Assembly (NCBI GenBank): GCA_021234155.1
Contig: JAJEKV010000030.1
Coordinates: forward strand, 9,282,390 to 9,346,389
Length of the DNA stretch: 64,000 nucleotides
Source of the DNA: Isoetes taiwanensis
Taxonomy: Eukaryota > Streptophyta > Lycopodiopsida > Isoetales > Isoetaceae
Direction: 5' to 3'
Shown: positions 1 through 11,204 of the stretch, in pieces
How positions within the stretch are numbered: position 1 is the first letter of the stretch
Layout: each line of letters opens with the position of its first letter
The notes under the pieces: model-generated
What the model was told of the DNA's origin: nothing
The model's input: only the letters and a program-made list of their open reading frames with translations
The model's database searches: none
Made by a program: the position numbers and the translations under genes

Positions 1-1459
1 ATCAAGCACACTTTCTCAGTAGCTAGTGTCACGATCTAGGCTTCTTAGAGCCTCAGATACCATGTTCGCCTCGTTTTCCACCTAACTCAACCTCTTCCTC
101 CAACTATAAAACGTAGGACCGGAAAGCAACTCCTAAAGCCACGCCATGAATTGACAAAGACTCCACCCACTACTTCACTAGCCTCCGGACCGCCTCGTAT
201 AAGTTACACTCAACACATCAAAACAAGCTTAATCCTCGCACCGCTTGATTGAGAATAAAATTCTTTTTTCTTAAGGCACATACTTGCCTGTTCGGCTCAG
301 CTTTTTTTGACACATTCGCCCTTGCAAAGATGTTGATTTTAGATCACTCTTAATTGCCTTGGAAGCGCACATCCCTCTCCTCCTTGCCATCCCCTTTGGT
401 TCCCTCCCGACCCTCTTCACATATGTATATTTCTTTTCCTCTTGAATTGCTTCTCAACATCAGCTTCCAAGCACTCAACTTCTAAATCATCATGTTCGAG
501 AGCAAAGAAGAGCTTGTAAATGTTGTGAAACCGTCCTACCATCATGAAGCAAAAAAAGATGGGTCTCCCGTGTTACTAGATGTTAGGTATAGGCCTCTCA
601 AAGACAAGCATGACATGACCCGATATTTTGGTTTCCGTTGGATCTATTATGTTACCCATCGAAAGCCCGACCTTTGATACACCTAAGAACTCATCGCCTA
701 TAGCATCCCGAGGATCACTAAAGACTATATTCGCCCAATATTTAGATCCGGTGCAGGAGTGAAGAATGTAGCATGGCAAACCTAGTAGATCCTGTTTCGA
801 GTAGTAGATCGCCTCCCATCTTCGTGCTTAAACAACCTCGAGACCAAGACGGGCAGCTAGATTCTCATGACCTCCAATCTCCTCTACTATCTCGCCTTCT
901 TCATTTGTTCTTTGTGTTGCTTGGTTCACCACAAAGGAGCAAAGTTGAAACTGATGTCCCAAGCATCGGCTGTGATGGACTACTAGATGAATCCTCTTGT
1001 GAAGAGGGCAAATTGAGGGATCTCAAGACGATCTTCACTTGAGGGCCACTCATTTGGTTTTACATCCCTCTTAGGCCATCGAATGAATGTGCCCTACCGC
1101 TTCACTAATGTTATCCGCCCCTCCGCTAGGGGACCGGAAGTTCTGCCGATGGGATCATGGACTGACCGCGGACCTCAATTGCTACATTTGAAGGATCTAT
1201 TTCCTTCCCATGAAGAGTGGTTCTATTCAAAAATATGTCCCCGCAACAATTGTCCCTCCGATTTAATAGGTTGTACAGGGAAAATTAAACCTGTTTTCAA
1301 TCAAGCAAGGCTTTACACTTTTCGTAACATATGAAATAGAGGAAAAATAAGCAAAAATAGTTTAAAAATGGCTTATTTAGTACAAATGTATAAATTTTGG
1401 TCCAAATTTGGAGCTTAAATGAAGATGGGCCATTTGGTGTAACGGTGAACACTTGATCA
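1..1459. other. No recognisable gene; decayed sequence
   Basis: Only short open stretches occur here (plus-strand ones around 492-677, 773-1042 and 1083-1334), none with a domain I recognise and none joined by clear splice sites. The sequence reads like old, mutated transposon or repeat DNA leading into the palindrome-rich block that follows. Confidence 0.5.
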
Positions 1460-1472
1460 ATGATGACGCTAT

Positions 1473-1606
1473 TTAGTGAATGGTGTTTGGATCAAATGAA
1501 AGCCATGGCATCATTTGATCCAAATTCACACCTATGGCACATTCATAGGTGTGAATTTGGATCAAATGGCTTATGGCGCCATTTGATCCAAACACCATTT
1601 CGACTA
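1473..1606. repeat. Long imperfect hairpin (inverted repeat)
   Basis: Two arms of roughly 60 bases face each other around a 7-base loop at 1537-1543. The left arm runs from TTAGTGAATGGTGTTTGGAT to CACACCTATG and the right arm is its near-complement, ending near ACACCATTTCGACTAA. Each arm contains ATTTGATCCAAA-type blocks. It could be a foldback transposon remnant or a fragile palindrome. Confidence 0.75.
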
Positions 1607-2404
1607 AAATGGGCCATGGCGCCATTTGATCCAACACCATTTCCACCAAATGGCTTAACTCCATCACAAAATCTACATCGAGGTGCCTATGTTATGCATT
1701 CTTGCTCCCATTGTTGTATATGTGTCAATAAGAGCAGGCATGCATAACATGGGCACCCCATGCCAACTTTGCAATTGAAACCAAGGTTCTGTGTCCTAGC
1801 AGCATTAATGTCAGCATTTGAACACTCTATACACATGGCAGCAATAGAACAGAATTTATACCAGGAAACAGTGGACTTACTTGATATTAGATAGATCCAT
1901 AGTGGTATGTCCCGGAGCAAGTAGATAGAACAGAAAATGAAGTGATCCCAAAGAGATATATTGGCAGAAGAATGCGCCAAGAAGAGCGCCAAGAAGAAAG
2001 CGCCAAGAAAGATTCGAGAAGAAGAAGGAGGATTCGCCAAGAAGAAAGCGCCAAGAATCACCTGGGATTTCTGTGAGCGCGAAGAAGAAAGCTACCGACA
2101 AAGACGATGCGCCTTTGCAAAGTTTCGCTTCAGGCTTGAGAGAAAGAAGCGCTTTTGGCGCGAAAATGCAATGAGACGAACAGCGGATCTTCGAAGCTCG
2201 AACCGCGGTATCGAAAAACGCCTCGCCGCGGGCATGGTCGTGATTAAGGGAGCACGGGCACAAAGAGGGGAGCTTTAAAGGCAAAGTACAATTTTCAAAA
2301 CCATTTATCTAAATTTGACAGGTGGCAGTCAATTCAATATACGGGAAGGGAATTTTGACTTTTATGTTAATTGCGGGCGATGGAATTTTGAATTTTGTTC
2401 AAAT

Positions 2405-2640
2405 TTGGGCTGGCGGGCGCTTAGGGCGGGAAATATTCGAATTTCAAAATTCGATTGTGGGCGGGCATGGGCGCCCGGGACGCCACGGCATGGGCGGGGA
2501 GGGTGGTCAGCGGGCATGGGCGGCTGGACCGCGACGGCACAAGGGCTACCGACCGCGACTGGCACGGCAGGGCGGGCGGTCGGCGGGCATGGGCTACTGA
2601 CCGCCACGGCATGGGCGCACATGCGACAGCGATGGGCCCT
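2405..2640. repeat. GC-rich block with repeated GGGCATGGGC words
   Basis: A sharp rise in GC content within AT-rich surroundings. The words GGGCATGGGC, GACCGCGAC and CCACGGCATGGGCG recur with small changes. All six frames stay open for part of it, so its several overlapping open frames are a composition effect, not evidence of coding. Confidence 0.55.
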
Positions 2641-3202
2641 AGTTGGTCACTTTGTTTTTTACGAAGCTTCTCATTCGCTTCATTCGCTTTTCCAGCTCCC
2701 AAATACGCCGACCTTAGTCACAAATGCCCAATTTTAGTCACTAAATAATAATGTACTTCCAAGCGCTAAAGCAACCCTTTTCATCCTTTTTTCGCTGATT
2801 TTCGGGGCCCATTTCGCCCTAGTTCAACCGCCTCAACACATCTAGATACACACCGTTTTTTGGACCAAATTCAAAGGCGCGCCAAAATGGAAATGGACAG
2901 TGCGAGCTCAACAAAATGTGGAGAGAAGGTTAGCTTACCTCAAGGGAATGTATGTCGCCTACTTGCATTGTTTGTTTTGGGCTAAATGATGCCACCGCTT
3001 ATTTAGATGCCCTCGTAACCACTTTAGGGTCTTATAGTTGACAAATGGGCCATGGCGCCATTTGGATGATTGAGTGCACTTTTAGGAGTCGCCTTTTACT
3101 TTAGGATGCCCGGTAGCTTGCTAGGCGGTCTTGTTGCTACTAAAATGGCGCCATGGCGCCATTTGATGTCTTTTAGCTTACCATAGGTCTTGTTGTTATA
3201 AA

Positions 3203-3675
3203 TGGCGCCATGGCGCTTATTTTATCTAGTCCAAGGTTTTTTAACACTAATGGAGGCAAATGCATATGTATTCTCCTGACAAGTCGTAGGTGCCTCGACC
3301 CGGCCGAGCCACTCTCCTTCCAACCATCTTCCGCGAATATTTGGAAGGGGAGGGGCTCAGACTGGGTCGAGGCACCTGCGACCAAACGCAGGGAAATGCA
3401 TTCGAACTGCTTCCATTTGCTTATGCACTGAACTCGGATGCAAATGGCGCCATGGCGCCATTTGCCTAGTCATGTGGTCTGTCTGCTTGTTCTGTTGTGT
3501 TATCTCCTACGAGTCGCGGGTGCCTCCACCCAGCCCCGATCCACTCTCCTTCAACCATCTTCGCCGAATATTGCGCGGGGAGTGGTTTGACTGGTGGAGG
3601 CCTCTCGACCAAACGCAGTGGATAGGCATACGATCAGCCGCGTGCTTATGCATCGATCGATACAAATGAAGCCAC
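3203..3675. repeat. Two tandem ~230-base units, each with a palindrome and a hairpin
   Basis: Unit 1 (about 3203-3440) and unit 2 (about 3441-3675) each start with the GGCGCC palindrome and contain an imperfect hairpin. In unit 1 the stem pairs GTCGTAGGTGCCTCGACCC (about 3282) with GGGTCGAGGCACCTGCGAC (about 3363). Unit 2 has the matching pair GGTGCCTCCACC and GGTGGAGGCC. Both end with CGACCAAACGCAG. A third decayed palindrome starts at about 3665. Confidence 0.65.
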
Positions 3676-4454
3676 GGGGCCATTTGCCAACCACAACCTA
3701 TTGTCCTGCCCGCTTGTTCAAACCATTTATCGATGCCTCTTTGTTGCTGATGCCTCTTTTTGTTGCAGCTATCTTACGTATGGAACACAATTTCAATCCG
3801 ACCGCATTTATGATGCCGAGTAGATGTGGAACCGTGCATGGAAGTAATGCGGGTGAGCCCCTCTCACCGCTATTGTGCTCTAAAGGAGATCAGCAGAAGA
3901 GAGCTCTGCCTCCTTATAGGGGAGACAGACGTAAAAATGGGCATTTACCGGCCCGTATCTTGGTCCAAATGAAGTTGGTTGTCAAGAGCGGTCGCGAGGA
4001 TTGGATCCGGTGGTCTGCGGAAGATACTTTGAAGCTGAAGAATAATTGTGTACTATGTGGACTGGAAGTTTTATGATCCCACTTTGATGTCCGCTAGCAT
4101 TGCAAATGTAGCTGGTTCGCAAAAGAAGCAAGGTCGAAGCCGCCGTCAGTAACAAAGCCTTTGAAGAAGCCGACATCAAAGGTCCACAAGAAATCTTGAG
4201 GGGCTTTATGATTCTTCGAATCGGATGAACGAAGTCGAAAAACTCGCCTTCATTCGTTGTCAAGGCAATAGCCCAAATAGAAACTACCCGCCATTGTGGA
4301 CACCCCGGCTAAAAACAAAGGAGCAAGAAGAAGACAAGACAACCTAGGGGATACACCTGCAGCCGACACAAAGACTCCTCATCTCTCATCGAGGATGTCC
4401 AGAACCGGAGGAAGGAAAGGCAAGGCAAGAGGAAAGTTAAGAGAAAGGATCACA

Positions 4455-4660
4455 AAGATCCGAGATATGGAAAAGAAGGAAAAGAAACAATCTAAAGAAA
4501 AGGAAGAGAAGGAAAAGGAAGAGAAGGAAAAGGAAGAGAAGGAAAAGAAAGAGAAGGAAAAGAAAGAGAAGGAAGATAAAGAAAAGAGGGAAAAGAAGGA
4601 AAAGAAAAGGGCAAGGAAAGAAAAGGATAGGGAAGGCAAGGGGCGTAAGGAAGGAAAGGC
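4455..4660 (+). repeat. Purine-rich tract encoding Lys/Glu repeats
   Basis: Repeats of GAGAAGGAAAAGGAA give EKEEKEKEEKEKKEKEKK in the plus frame open from 4296 to 4745. The strand is almost pure purine, so it is both a low-complexity charged protein segment and a tract able to form triplex-type DNA. Open frames on the opposite strand (Phe/Ser/Leu-rich) are shadows. Confidence 0.7.
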
Positions 4661-5126
4661 GATACATGTGAAACGGAGGGAAAGGAGGTGGAGACAGAGG
4701 AAACGGATGGGAAAAAAAAGAAGAAGCACAGGCCGAGAGCCTTGAGAAGGAGAGGACCAAAAAAAAACAAAGGAGAGCCTCGGACTCCAAGTCCCTTTGG
4801 AAGTCCTAGAAGTGGTGGTGAACCTCCGAGCCCAACGATAGCGAGGATCCCCTGGACACACCGCCAAAAGGGTCCCCATTAAGAAGCTAGAGCCAAAGAA
4901 GCTCACATTAAGAATAGCTCAAGACTTGCTAGAGGTGCCCCGCAAATCTTCGGGTGGAAAGGTCAAGAGGAAAAGAGGCAGAGAATACATCGCAAAAAAT
5001 TTACGATCACCAAGATCTGTTTCCTCTCTGTTACATTCATTAAAAAAAAATAGACGTGTTCAAATTATATCAAGGACCAGCAAATCTGACATCTAGACCA
5101 AGGAATATGGAGCACGCCAAAACTTT

Positions 5127-5300
5127 GGTGGAGTCCTTTCAGAGAGACCCACATCCGTCTTCACTCCCCACGATGTGATTCCATTCAATCCCCTCACAAA
5201 TAAACCGGTCCCTTGGAAAACCGAGGATGACCTCATGGGGATGCACTATTATATAGTGAATGGTAATCATTCGATTATGGCTGCTCAACTTTGTATGTAG
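5127..5300 (+). pseudogene. ParB-like domain fragment
   Basis: One frame stays open for 57 codons and ends in TAG. It contains LSERPTSVFTPHDVIPFNP, then a tryptophan block PWKTEDDL, then HYYIVNGNHSIMAAQ. The order resembles the ParB/sulfiredoxin-like fold: an xVIPFNP strand, then a hydrophobic strand running into (D/N)GxHRxxAA. Here Asn replaces the usual Asp before GNH, and Ser replaces Arg. The downstream continuation is broken by stops. This is motif-level recognition only. Confidence 0.45.
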
Positions 5301-5577
5301 AAGACTCGGCACACCAAAGTCCCAAGAGCAAATGTCAAAGATTTATCTTCAACGGAATTGCCGAAGTGTTGTCCGGCACGGTCAAGCGATCAGAATGCCT
5401 CATTTCAGTTGTGAAGTCAATGATATCACTGCGAAGACTATTTTCAAAGAGCCATTCATTGATAACATAACCCACCAAGCGGCAGCAATATGCTCTATCG
5501 GAAGCCCGATCCATCGGACGCGGGCAATCTCGCCGTAACCATACAAGGTACATGTTTTAATTTTTCGCAAGATTATG

Positions 5578-5692
5578 AAATGGCGCCCGTGGCGCCATTT
5601 GTTCACTCAAACGGCACGGGCGCCATTTTCACTAAACGGCTACACGGGCGCCATTTTCTCACCAAATGGCGCCCACGGCCATTTGCTCATTA
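5578..5692. repeat. Run of GGCGCC half-palindromes
   Basis: Five copies of GGCGCC or GGGCGCC occur in about 100 bases, separated by CACGG or CCGTGG (for example AAATGGCGCCCGTGGCGCCA). They form nested inverted repeats and split the ParB-like pseudogene from its downstream blocks. Confidence 0.65.
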
Positions 5693-7340
5693 AATGTTCA
5701 AGTCTAACTTCTTGTTGTTTCCAAAGTATTCCGGCTCGGCTGAAGTTACCATGCGTGGTAAGCATCCTAAAGATTTCAACCGGTGGGTCTTCATGCCGAG
5801 GATATTTTTCGATTATTCGTGTCCCTATGGAACTTGTGGAAATCTTGCAAGCTAAAAGACAACAAGGGACAAACTATTACCAGAATCGGGCAAAAGAATC
5901 GACTACTTCAAATGTCAGACCCGAGGTGCATGAGGGGTATGGACTACTTAAGATCGCTTCTGCCCCTTGTCTGTGAAGTCTTTGGATGGGAAGACCTTCG
6001 GCCAAGGTCACTAGTGATTATCTGAGGTAAGCAATTCTTCAAGGCAAGGGCAAAGACACTAAGATCCATATCTTTCTTGAAGAAGGAGATTTTTGCATAC
6101 GTGAAGGATAATTTTCCGAGGAAGTTCAAGTCCTTCACCGATCTCTCGTGATCGCAGGTCCGGGCCCGAGGATACCGACCTGATTTCCATGGCCACCTTG
6201 CATAGTAAGTGGGTTGAAACCGGAGTGGGCAAGGAAGGCATTTTTCGGTAACGTGCCACCGCCTTGGCAAGATTCATACGCAATGCTTTGTCTTGAAGAG
6301 AGAGGATAATCAAGACTTCCGTTGCGGGTTGAACTAACGCATGACAAAGGGACAAGTTGTTTGCACTCCTGCACCAAGATCCTTGATTGCCCCTGGACAC
6401 TAGAGGCATATTTCCAATGTGGGACAAAACCACACTAACAAATTTCTTTAATACAATTTGTAAAGAACACCATTTGATTCTTTTGGATAGTAGTCTTTGC
6501 AAGGCCGAGCACAACTTTTTGATTTCATCTCAGATTGGATGATCCGGATTCCGTGATCCGAGTTTATATTGGCATGTATGAGGACGAATACAAGAATCCG
6601 CCTCCCGGGAGTTCGGGGAGGCCCATTCACTAGTGTATGCCACAAAGATTCAGTGCCCAAGGTCCTCCCCGTCGGGTTATTGACCTCAAGTTCCCCTTCA
6701 ACGATCATCCTCAAGAGAACCGCCACCGCCTCGTGGCCTAACGAAGAAGACGAAGACGGGAGACCGAGGCTATGGTCGAAGCTCGCGAACAGCAGATTCA
6801 GTGGTTGGCAAGGCTTGCCGAGGGGACATAATTATGAGAAACCAGCTGGGTCCTTTACATGCTCATTACCTCGCGGCAGAAAATGGTACCGCCAGAACAG
6901 GGGTGTTTGATTACTTCCCCTGTGGTTCTTTTGGCGAGCTTCATTGTTGAATAAGAGATTTTGCATTGTATTCGAAAGTGACCCGCTTTAAGCATGAGTG
7001 CCTAAAGGGGATTCTAGATAGGCTTGACCGCCATCGAATCCTACCATCGCAAATGCTCTCGCGGACAGAGAGACCACTGGCCGTAGTTGAAGAAGCATGA
7101 GATCCACCAAATCCAGAGATGCCCGAAGCTCCACCCGATGTGGACTATGATGTGATCAAGAATACACAATTCAATATGGACATTCTTGATGATCCCATTT
7201 CACCGCCACGCTCGAGAGCTTTCGGGAGATCCTATGGTTGCTTCTTCTAGCCATGGCTTCGCCATACCGGAACCCCGATCCTATTGTGGAGCCTGTTCTC
7301 GATGAAGAACCCCGAATTTTGTATGAAAATAATGTAAATT

Positions 7341-8090
7341 GTACACTAATACTTTGTATACTGTGCTGCCTCTTCCGAGTCCTTGCACTGTTTTGGCAAA
7401 TTTTTAATATGCAAATCTATGAATTCGGAATTTTTAACTATTTTTGTGATGTTATGTTTCTCCAGCTTCATTTTATGCAATGCTAGAATTTTTAATGGCG
7501 CCAATAAATGGCACTTTAGATGCATATTTTTTTTAAATGGCGCCATAATTGCTCAAAAAATTGGCATAAATTTGACTAAAAAGGATTTTCGTTCCTAATT
7601 GGAATCACGAAATTTCTCATTTTAATGAAATTGTGCTTTAGGCAGTCTACCATCACTCTATGTATTATTTTGGGTAAACATACCTTGTCCAGTATTTTGG
7701 ATAAAAAGGTACTATGTACAATTTTAAGGTTCTGTTTGGGGGAGACATCTTTAAGATGTAGTCTGCCCAGCACATCTTTCTGTAACAATTTGGATTTCTG
7801 AAACAAAAAACCAGTTAGTTCTACCATCCAATTAGTACATTAGTTCTATAAGAGATCATAGACTTAGATGGATGTTAAAGGTTATTCAGACTCTCTGAAT
7901 AAAAGATCTGAAGTAGGATGTAATAAGCCACATGGCCTAGGATTCCTTCATAAATAATGAAGTATCCATTGGTGTTAGTGTCATCCAACTAGGATTAGAC
8001 CCAACCTTTATTCATAGATGTATTCATTTATAAACCTACGAAACAGCACATGCATGTAACATTATATTTTCCAATAGAGCAAAACATACC
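7341..8090. other. No recognisable gene
   Basis: AT-rich DNA with two last GGCGCC palindromes near 7496 and 7538. A possible splice donor AAG|GTATGT, read on the minus strand, sits at about 8084, just after the stop codon of the unknown ORF to the right. Nothing else is supported. Confidence 0.4.
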
Positions 8091-9250
8091 TTATTTTTCA
8101 TAAACTAGGGCTTGTACAGTGCTGCCCATTTCCATTTGATCTGGATTTTTGCTCCCTTTAGTAACAGAGTGTCCCACATTGCTGGGTGTCCCCAAAACTT
8201 CTATATTGCTGTCCTCGGACAGTGTATTCATGCTGTTTATGCCAGGTCTTATAGTGATTCTAGGTGGAGCATTTATATTTATGCTGCTCCCCTTTGATTT
8301 TGATCCAGAATTCTGCTTAGTTGATCTATAACTGTTTGAACTGGCTGTACCATACGTTTTCTTTAGAAAATCCACTGGTTTTACAGTCTTTTCACATACA
8401 TCAGACATAGGTCCCTTTGGGTGTGTAATTTTTAGATCAGCCTTAGGGTCAGCAGCCTGAGTCATAGTCATGTCTACAAGCATCTTCCTAACATCTAAGT
8501 ATGCAATGAATGCTGCCACCCCATTTTTCAATACAGTCTTAAGGCAGTTCCTGAATGCCACCATCTGTCCTGCAATAGACATATTAGGGTAGATGGAACT
8601 GAGGTTATTCAGCATAAACCAGATGGCTTGGTCGAACCATATCATACTTTCTCCGCATTGGTTTGGATTGTACTGATTACTCTGTTTATTCTTGATTTTG
8701 TCCTCACATATGCACTTGAAGTAAGGGCACATAGTCCGCCACATTCTTTTCAGAAAGAAATCATCCCTTACAATGTTGGTGTAAGCCATATGGCCTTTTT
8801 GGCACAGTATCATTTGATCACTTTTCATGCATTTCTTATCAAAGAACCTGGTATTAACTTCAAGCTTAATTCTGGTTTTTTTCATCCTGACCATCTTGAA
8901 AGCCTCGGATTTAGCTTGGTTGACCTTTTCCTTGGAAATATCCCCTAGGATGCACCATGCTTCTTCACTAATAGGAGCTAAAGCTCCAAAGTTTTTGGTG
9001 CGCTACAGAGCTTGGTTACACAGTAGCCCCTGACATTCAACTAATCTGCTAGGTATAATAGGGAATTTCAAGCAGTTATTCAGGTTAATTTTGAAATCCA
9101 TTTCTTTATCAGGTGTATTCCCGGCTTCTTTGGGTTTAAGTACTGCCCTGTCTTCCTCAGTTAAAAGATCTGCACCAAAAATATCATCTGAGCTGTCAAG
9201 ATCATTATTAGAGTTTTCAGCACTATTAACACCACCACCAACACATAACC
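8091..9250 (-). pseudogene. Unknown ORF with one in-frame TAG
   Basis: Reading leftward, one frame is open from the foldback element edge near 9240 to a TAA at 8091, about 383 codons, broken only by a TAG at 9003-9005. The N-terminal part is acidic (NSNNDLDSSDDIFGADLLTE). The middle is a mixed hydrophobic/Cys segment with RMWRTMCPYFKCICEDK and ESMIWFDQAIWFMLNNL. The C-terminus is Ser/Asn/Gly-rich and looks disordered. An ATG at 8892-8894 would give a 267-residue product downstream of the stop. I recognise no family. The TAG lies between two equally coding-like parts, so a recent nonsense mutation is likelier than two genes. The foldback element directly upstream may have removed the true 5' end. 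Confidence 0.5.
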
Positions 9251-9745
9251 ACCAACACATAACCACCAACACATAACTACAATTAACATTAATTAACACA
9301 ACCATTAGATCCAACGCATTTAAATTAAAATCCCCCTTAAACCCCCTTTGGTTTGGGTGCATATTCACACGGGGGGTGACTCCGGGCAACGAGAGCTGTT
9401 GGATAGGCATATTCACCCCTTATTCCTTAATCTACACCGTACACAAAGTTCCTCGTTTGTGGGGTATGGATGTATGGAATTTGCTATACTGTATAACAAG
9501 ATTTGCAAAATACTATAAGATTTGAAGCAAAATACTATATGGTGTTGATTTTGTACGTGCAAAATATAATTATAAGGGCTCTCGCTCCCCTACGTCACCC
9601 CCCGTGTGAATATGCACCCAAACCAAAGGGGGTTTAAGGGGGATTTTAATTTAAATGCGTTGGATCTAATGGTTGTGTTAATTAATGTTAATTGTAGTTA
9701 TGTGTTGGTGGTTATACTAAAAAAAATTTTGGGCCCTTCGGGCCC
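9232..9745 (+). mobile_element. Foldback element, copy 1, with UUCG hairpin
   Basis: Two inverted arms (about 9232-9397 and 9573-9717) carry the same signature, read on the right as CACCCCCCGTGTGAATATGC, then an AAGGGGGTTTAAGGGGG block, then AATGCGTTGGATC. A core of about 170 bases lies between them. Past the right arm comes an AT-rich run and the hairpin GGGCCCTTCGGGCCC at about 9731-9745, which has a UUCG tetraloop, followed by TAAAAAAA. The core matches copies at 18.7 kb and 32.3 kb. No protein is encoded, so it is a non-autonomous element. The left arm lies exactly at the open end of the minus-strand ORF. Confidence 0.75.
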
Positions 9746-9876
9746 TAAAAAAAGCAGACATATGTAAAAACATGTAGAACATGCAAAACATGTAGCAATA
9801 TGTAATATCTAATATGCAATATCTAATGTGTGCCGTGGTTGATGCCAGAACATGGATAACAAACCTATTCACAGTG

Positions 9877-9956
9877 TCATATAACAACAATGTTTTAAGA
9901 TATACATCAATAAATGTCATATAACAACAATGTTTTAAAATATACATCAATAAATG
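9877..9956. repeat. Tandem duplication, 40-base unit, two copies
   Basis: TCATATAACAACAATGTTTT and the 20 bases after it appear twice in a row, starting at 9877 and 9917, with a single visible difference (G/A). The near identity suggests a recent slippage or repair event. Confidence 0.9.
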
Positions 9957-11204
9957 AAATGCCTTCTGGAACAATGGATATGATCTAAAATATTTGTGCA
10001 TGCAATCCAATCCATGTGCACAAAATCCCTGAATGCAGTGCCGAGTTATAGCCATTTTCCTTTTTGAACACCATGCTTCAAGCCTTTGCATATATTTAAA
10101 ATTCTGGCTTTCTAGCTGCAAATATTTGCAAGAGCTAATAATTCTACAAGCAGAATTGAAATACTGCCACGATTGTCACTGTAGAAGGTACCCATTAAAG
10201 GGAGAAACAAGAATTGCTTATTAAATAAGGAGCTCTTGTGAACAAGTTTTTTCGACTTCCCTTCATCAAACTGAACAGCACTAGAAGCTGTGAAACATGG
10301 CTTGTTTGATCTTCAAAGATCTGCAAATCATTCAAGTTGTATGCCTGGGATAAGTTCTTGCAATGTCATTGTCCTCTAGTTCAAGTGCTGCTTCTCTTCC
10401 AAAAATACAATACAAAATGTAGAAACAAACAGACCCTTGGTATTTAATCCCAGAGTAATGCGTAGGCAGTATCAATATAAGAGAGCCTAGGACATGTAGA
10501 TAAGAATCAATAGCGCCATAATACATAATGCCAGTGCCCATATAGACAATCAATTATTTGCACTTACCAGATTTCGTGTGTTTGCAATGCCTCTCTCTTG
10601 TTTTTAAACAGATATTCCAGAGAGTCTCCACGGTTGATTGCTAGTACAATGGATGTAAAGAAGTAACACTGCAACAGCCTATCATGAGTAGACAAATTAG
10701 AATACACTGGATACATGAAAAGGTGCCATATTTGCGAGTTTTCAAGAATAAACCAATGGACTGTCTGTTGCTAAAGAAATACCAGGAGGAATTTCTGAAC
10801 AAACGATATATGTTTTCAGCTTGAGTGGAGTGTTCAGATTCAAAATTGCCATTGCTTTGGCTAGCATGGCATCAGGAACACCATCAAAAGCTTTTAACAA
10901 GAGGATGACGTTCAGCTATGCTTGAAAATGTTTGCCTTCAACAAAATCTGCCAAATAGATAATGGAAGATGCACAGTAATCAAGGAACCCACATCTGGCA
11001 TTCTTGTATCATATGAGAAAGGAAACAAAGCATCTTGCTTACATGTCATAATTCTACAACAGGCTATGGTTTTTTCTATCCATGCCTTCAATCTAGCAAA
11101 TTATCTTACATATTCCTAGGAAAAATCCCTGCCTGCACGACCTATGTTTGAGGTGTGTTGGAATAGAATGAAGAATGTTGCAGTCTTTTGTGTTGCCCTA
11201 AATT
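9957..11204. other. No recognisable gene
   Basis: AT-rich DNA with scattered short frames and no motif I can name on either strand. It could be intron or intergenic sequence between the unknown ORF on the left and the candidate exons on the right. Confidence 0.4.

Larger units (their letters stand above)
3950..7340 (+). pseudogene. Decayed plant ORF with K/E-rich tract and ParB-like motif
   Basis: Readable protein blocks follow one another on the plus strand but in changing frames with many stops. They include a block ending DPTLMSASIANVAGS near 4110, a Lys/Glu-rich tract at 4455-4660, a block KKLEPKKLTLRIAQDLLEV near 4880, the ParB-like block at 5127-5300, GKHPKDFNRWVFMPRIFFDY near 5760, and a final block DYDVIKNTQFNMDILDDP near 7150. 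I recall large hypothetical proteins of mosses and ferns with this general plan (charged N-terminus, then a ParB-like fold), but cannot verify this. No intact gene remains. It may be an old mobile-element gene or a dead host gene. Confidence 0.4.
1574..7546. repeat. Cluster of dispersed ATGGCGCCAT palindromes
   Basis: The self-complementary word ATGGCGCCAT or close variants recurs near 1575, 1618, 3053, 3146, 3203, 3446, 5582-5680, 7496 and 7538, usually flanked by AAA/CAAA and TTTG. Two sites are doubled into perfect palindromes: 22 bases at 3143-3164 and 24 bases at 3441-3464. Apart from a GGCGCC in the GC-rich hairpin at 33.7 kb, I do not see the motif elsewhere. Its function is unknown. 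Confidence 0.75.

Noticed and set aside
4379-4906. Minus-strand open frames rich in Phe, Ser and Leu, resembling membrane proteins
   Set aside because: They are complements of the purine-rich Lys/Glu tract; the apparent hydrophobic repeats are a composition artefact.
8091-9250. Unknown ORF as an integrated viral nucleoprotein gene
   Set aside because: Size and acidic ends suggested it, but I see no family motif; left as unknown.
9731-9745. GGGCCCTTCGGGCCC hairpin as a bacterial-type intrinsic terminator
   Set aside because: The window is eukaryotic (spliced genes, SINE, LINEs), and the hairpin travels with a dispersed element and is followed by A rather than T.
9731-9760. Foldback family as a Helitron because of its end hairpin
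   Set aside because: A CTRR-type end at the expected distance after the hairpin is not conserved among the copies, and long inverted arms do not fit Helitrons.
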